This document shows positions 5,997 to 6,108 of a DNA stretch of 6,108 bases, piece after piece. Where the stretch lies: positions 1-6,108 of the forward strand of contig CACZSV010000044.1 of NCBI GenBank assembly GCA_902783925.1, in the 5' to 3' direction. The notes beneath the pieces were generated by a model. The model had not been told where the DNA came from. It made no database searches and worked only from the letters and a program-made list of their open reading frames with translations. The DNA comes from an uncultured Coriobacteriaceae bacterium (GTDB lineage: Bacteria; Actinomycetota; Coriobacteriia; Coriobacteriales; QAMH01). Position numbers and translations under genes: made by a program. Within the stretch, counting starts at the first letter, position 1, and the number at the start of each line of letters is the position of its first letter.

Positions 5997-6080
5997 ACAA
6001 AGGGGACAAAACAAAGGGGACAGACCCCTACACACTAAACAAAGGGGACAGACCCCTACACACTGACCCCTACACACTAA
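5997..6080 (-). repeat. Hairpin-repeat array 3 (inverted orientation)
   Basis: The core AGGGGACAGACCCCT, the reverse complement of the core in arrays 1 and 2, lies at 6015-6029 and 6043-6057 within a 28-bp tandem unit (6011-6038 and 6039-6064). A half-unit flanks each side at 14-bp period: 5997-6010 repeats the left part of the unit, and 6065-6078 repeats GACCCCTACACACT exactly from 6051-6064. The flanking bases (ACAA and ACACACTAA) differ from those of arrays 1 and 2, so only the core is shared. On the minus strand each stem is followed by a T-rich stretch (TTTGTTT), so it might weakly terminate transcription arriving from beyond the window. Confidence 0.92.
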
Positions 6081-6086
6081 CCCGAT

Positions 6087-6104
6087 CCCTTATGCCCCTT
6101 ATGC
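6087..6104. repeat. Short 9-bp tandem repeat
   Basis: CCCTTATGC occurs twice in direct tandem (6087-6095 and 6096-6104) just outside array 3. The window ends here, so it is unclear whether more copies follow. Confidence 0.6.
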
Positions 6105-6108
6105 TTTC

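Overview
The window looks like chromosomal DNA from a high-GC Gram-positive bacterium, most likely a gut Coriobacteriia such as Collinsella. This placement is an inference from four things: moderately GC-rich coding DNA, the Arg-rich tail on PNPase, the presence of a PF06541 membrane protein, and many copies of an AGGGGTCTGTCCCCT-type repeat between genes. No ribosomal RNA or marker gene confirms it. All four convincing genes lie on the minus strand, so the window is best read from right to left.

Right to left: positions 5997-6080 hold a small array of hairpin repeats. A 250-base non-coding leader follows, with a possible promoter and stem-loops, and then rpsO (ribosomal protein S15, 5467-5742). 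A strong intrinsic terminator/attenuator (5424-5455) and two further stem-loops separate rpsO from pnp (polynucleotide phosphorylase, 3133-5304). The rpsO-pnp order is the classic conserved one. The structured spacer is where pnp autoregulation and RNA processing occur in other bacteria. A perfect 28-bp palindrome with a T-tract ends pnp.

Positions 2858-3071 hold the largest hairpin-repeat array. An extended -10 promoter candidate (2844-2852) just beyond it probably starts a two-gene unit. The first gene is a PF06541 multi-pass membrane protein (1574-2803). The second, 44 bases downstream, is a ClC-family anion channel/transporter (183-1529) that lacks the usual gating glutamate in the helix-F motif. 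Positions 34-119 hold a third hairpin-repeat array.

The most unusual content is the intergenic repeat. Three arrays share a hairpin core, AGGGG-TCTGT-CCCCT, and all have a modular form: complete cores are accompanied by extra copies of only the left half (17- or 14-bp period) or only the right half (14-bp period). In the first two arrays, each duplicated right half carries a short tag (AGC, ATG, ATA, CGCA) that is the same within the pair but differs between pairs. This resembles REP/RAYT-type elements that expand locally. No transposase is present in the window.
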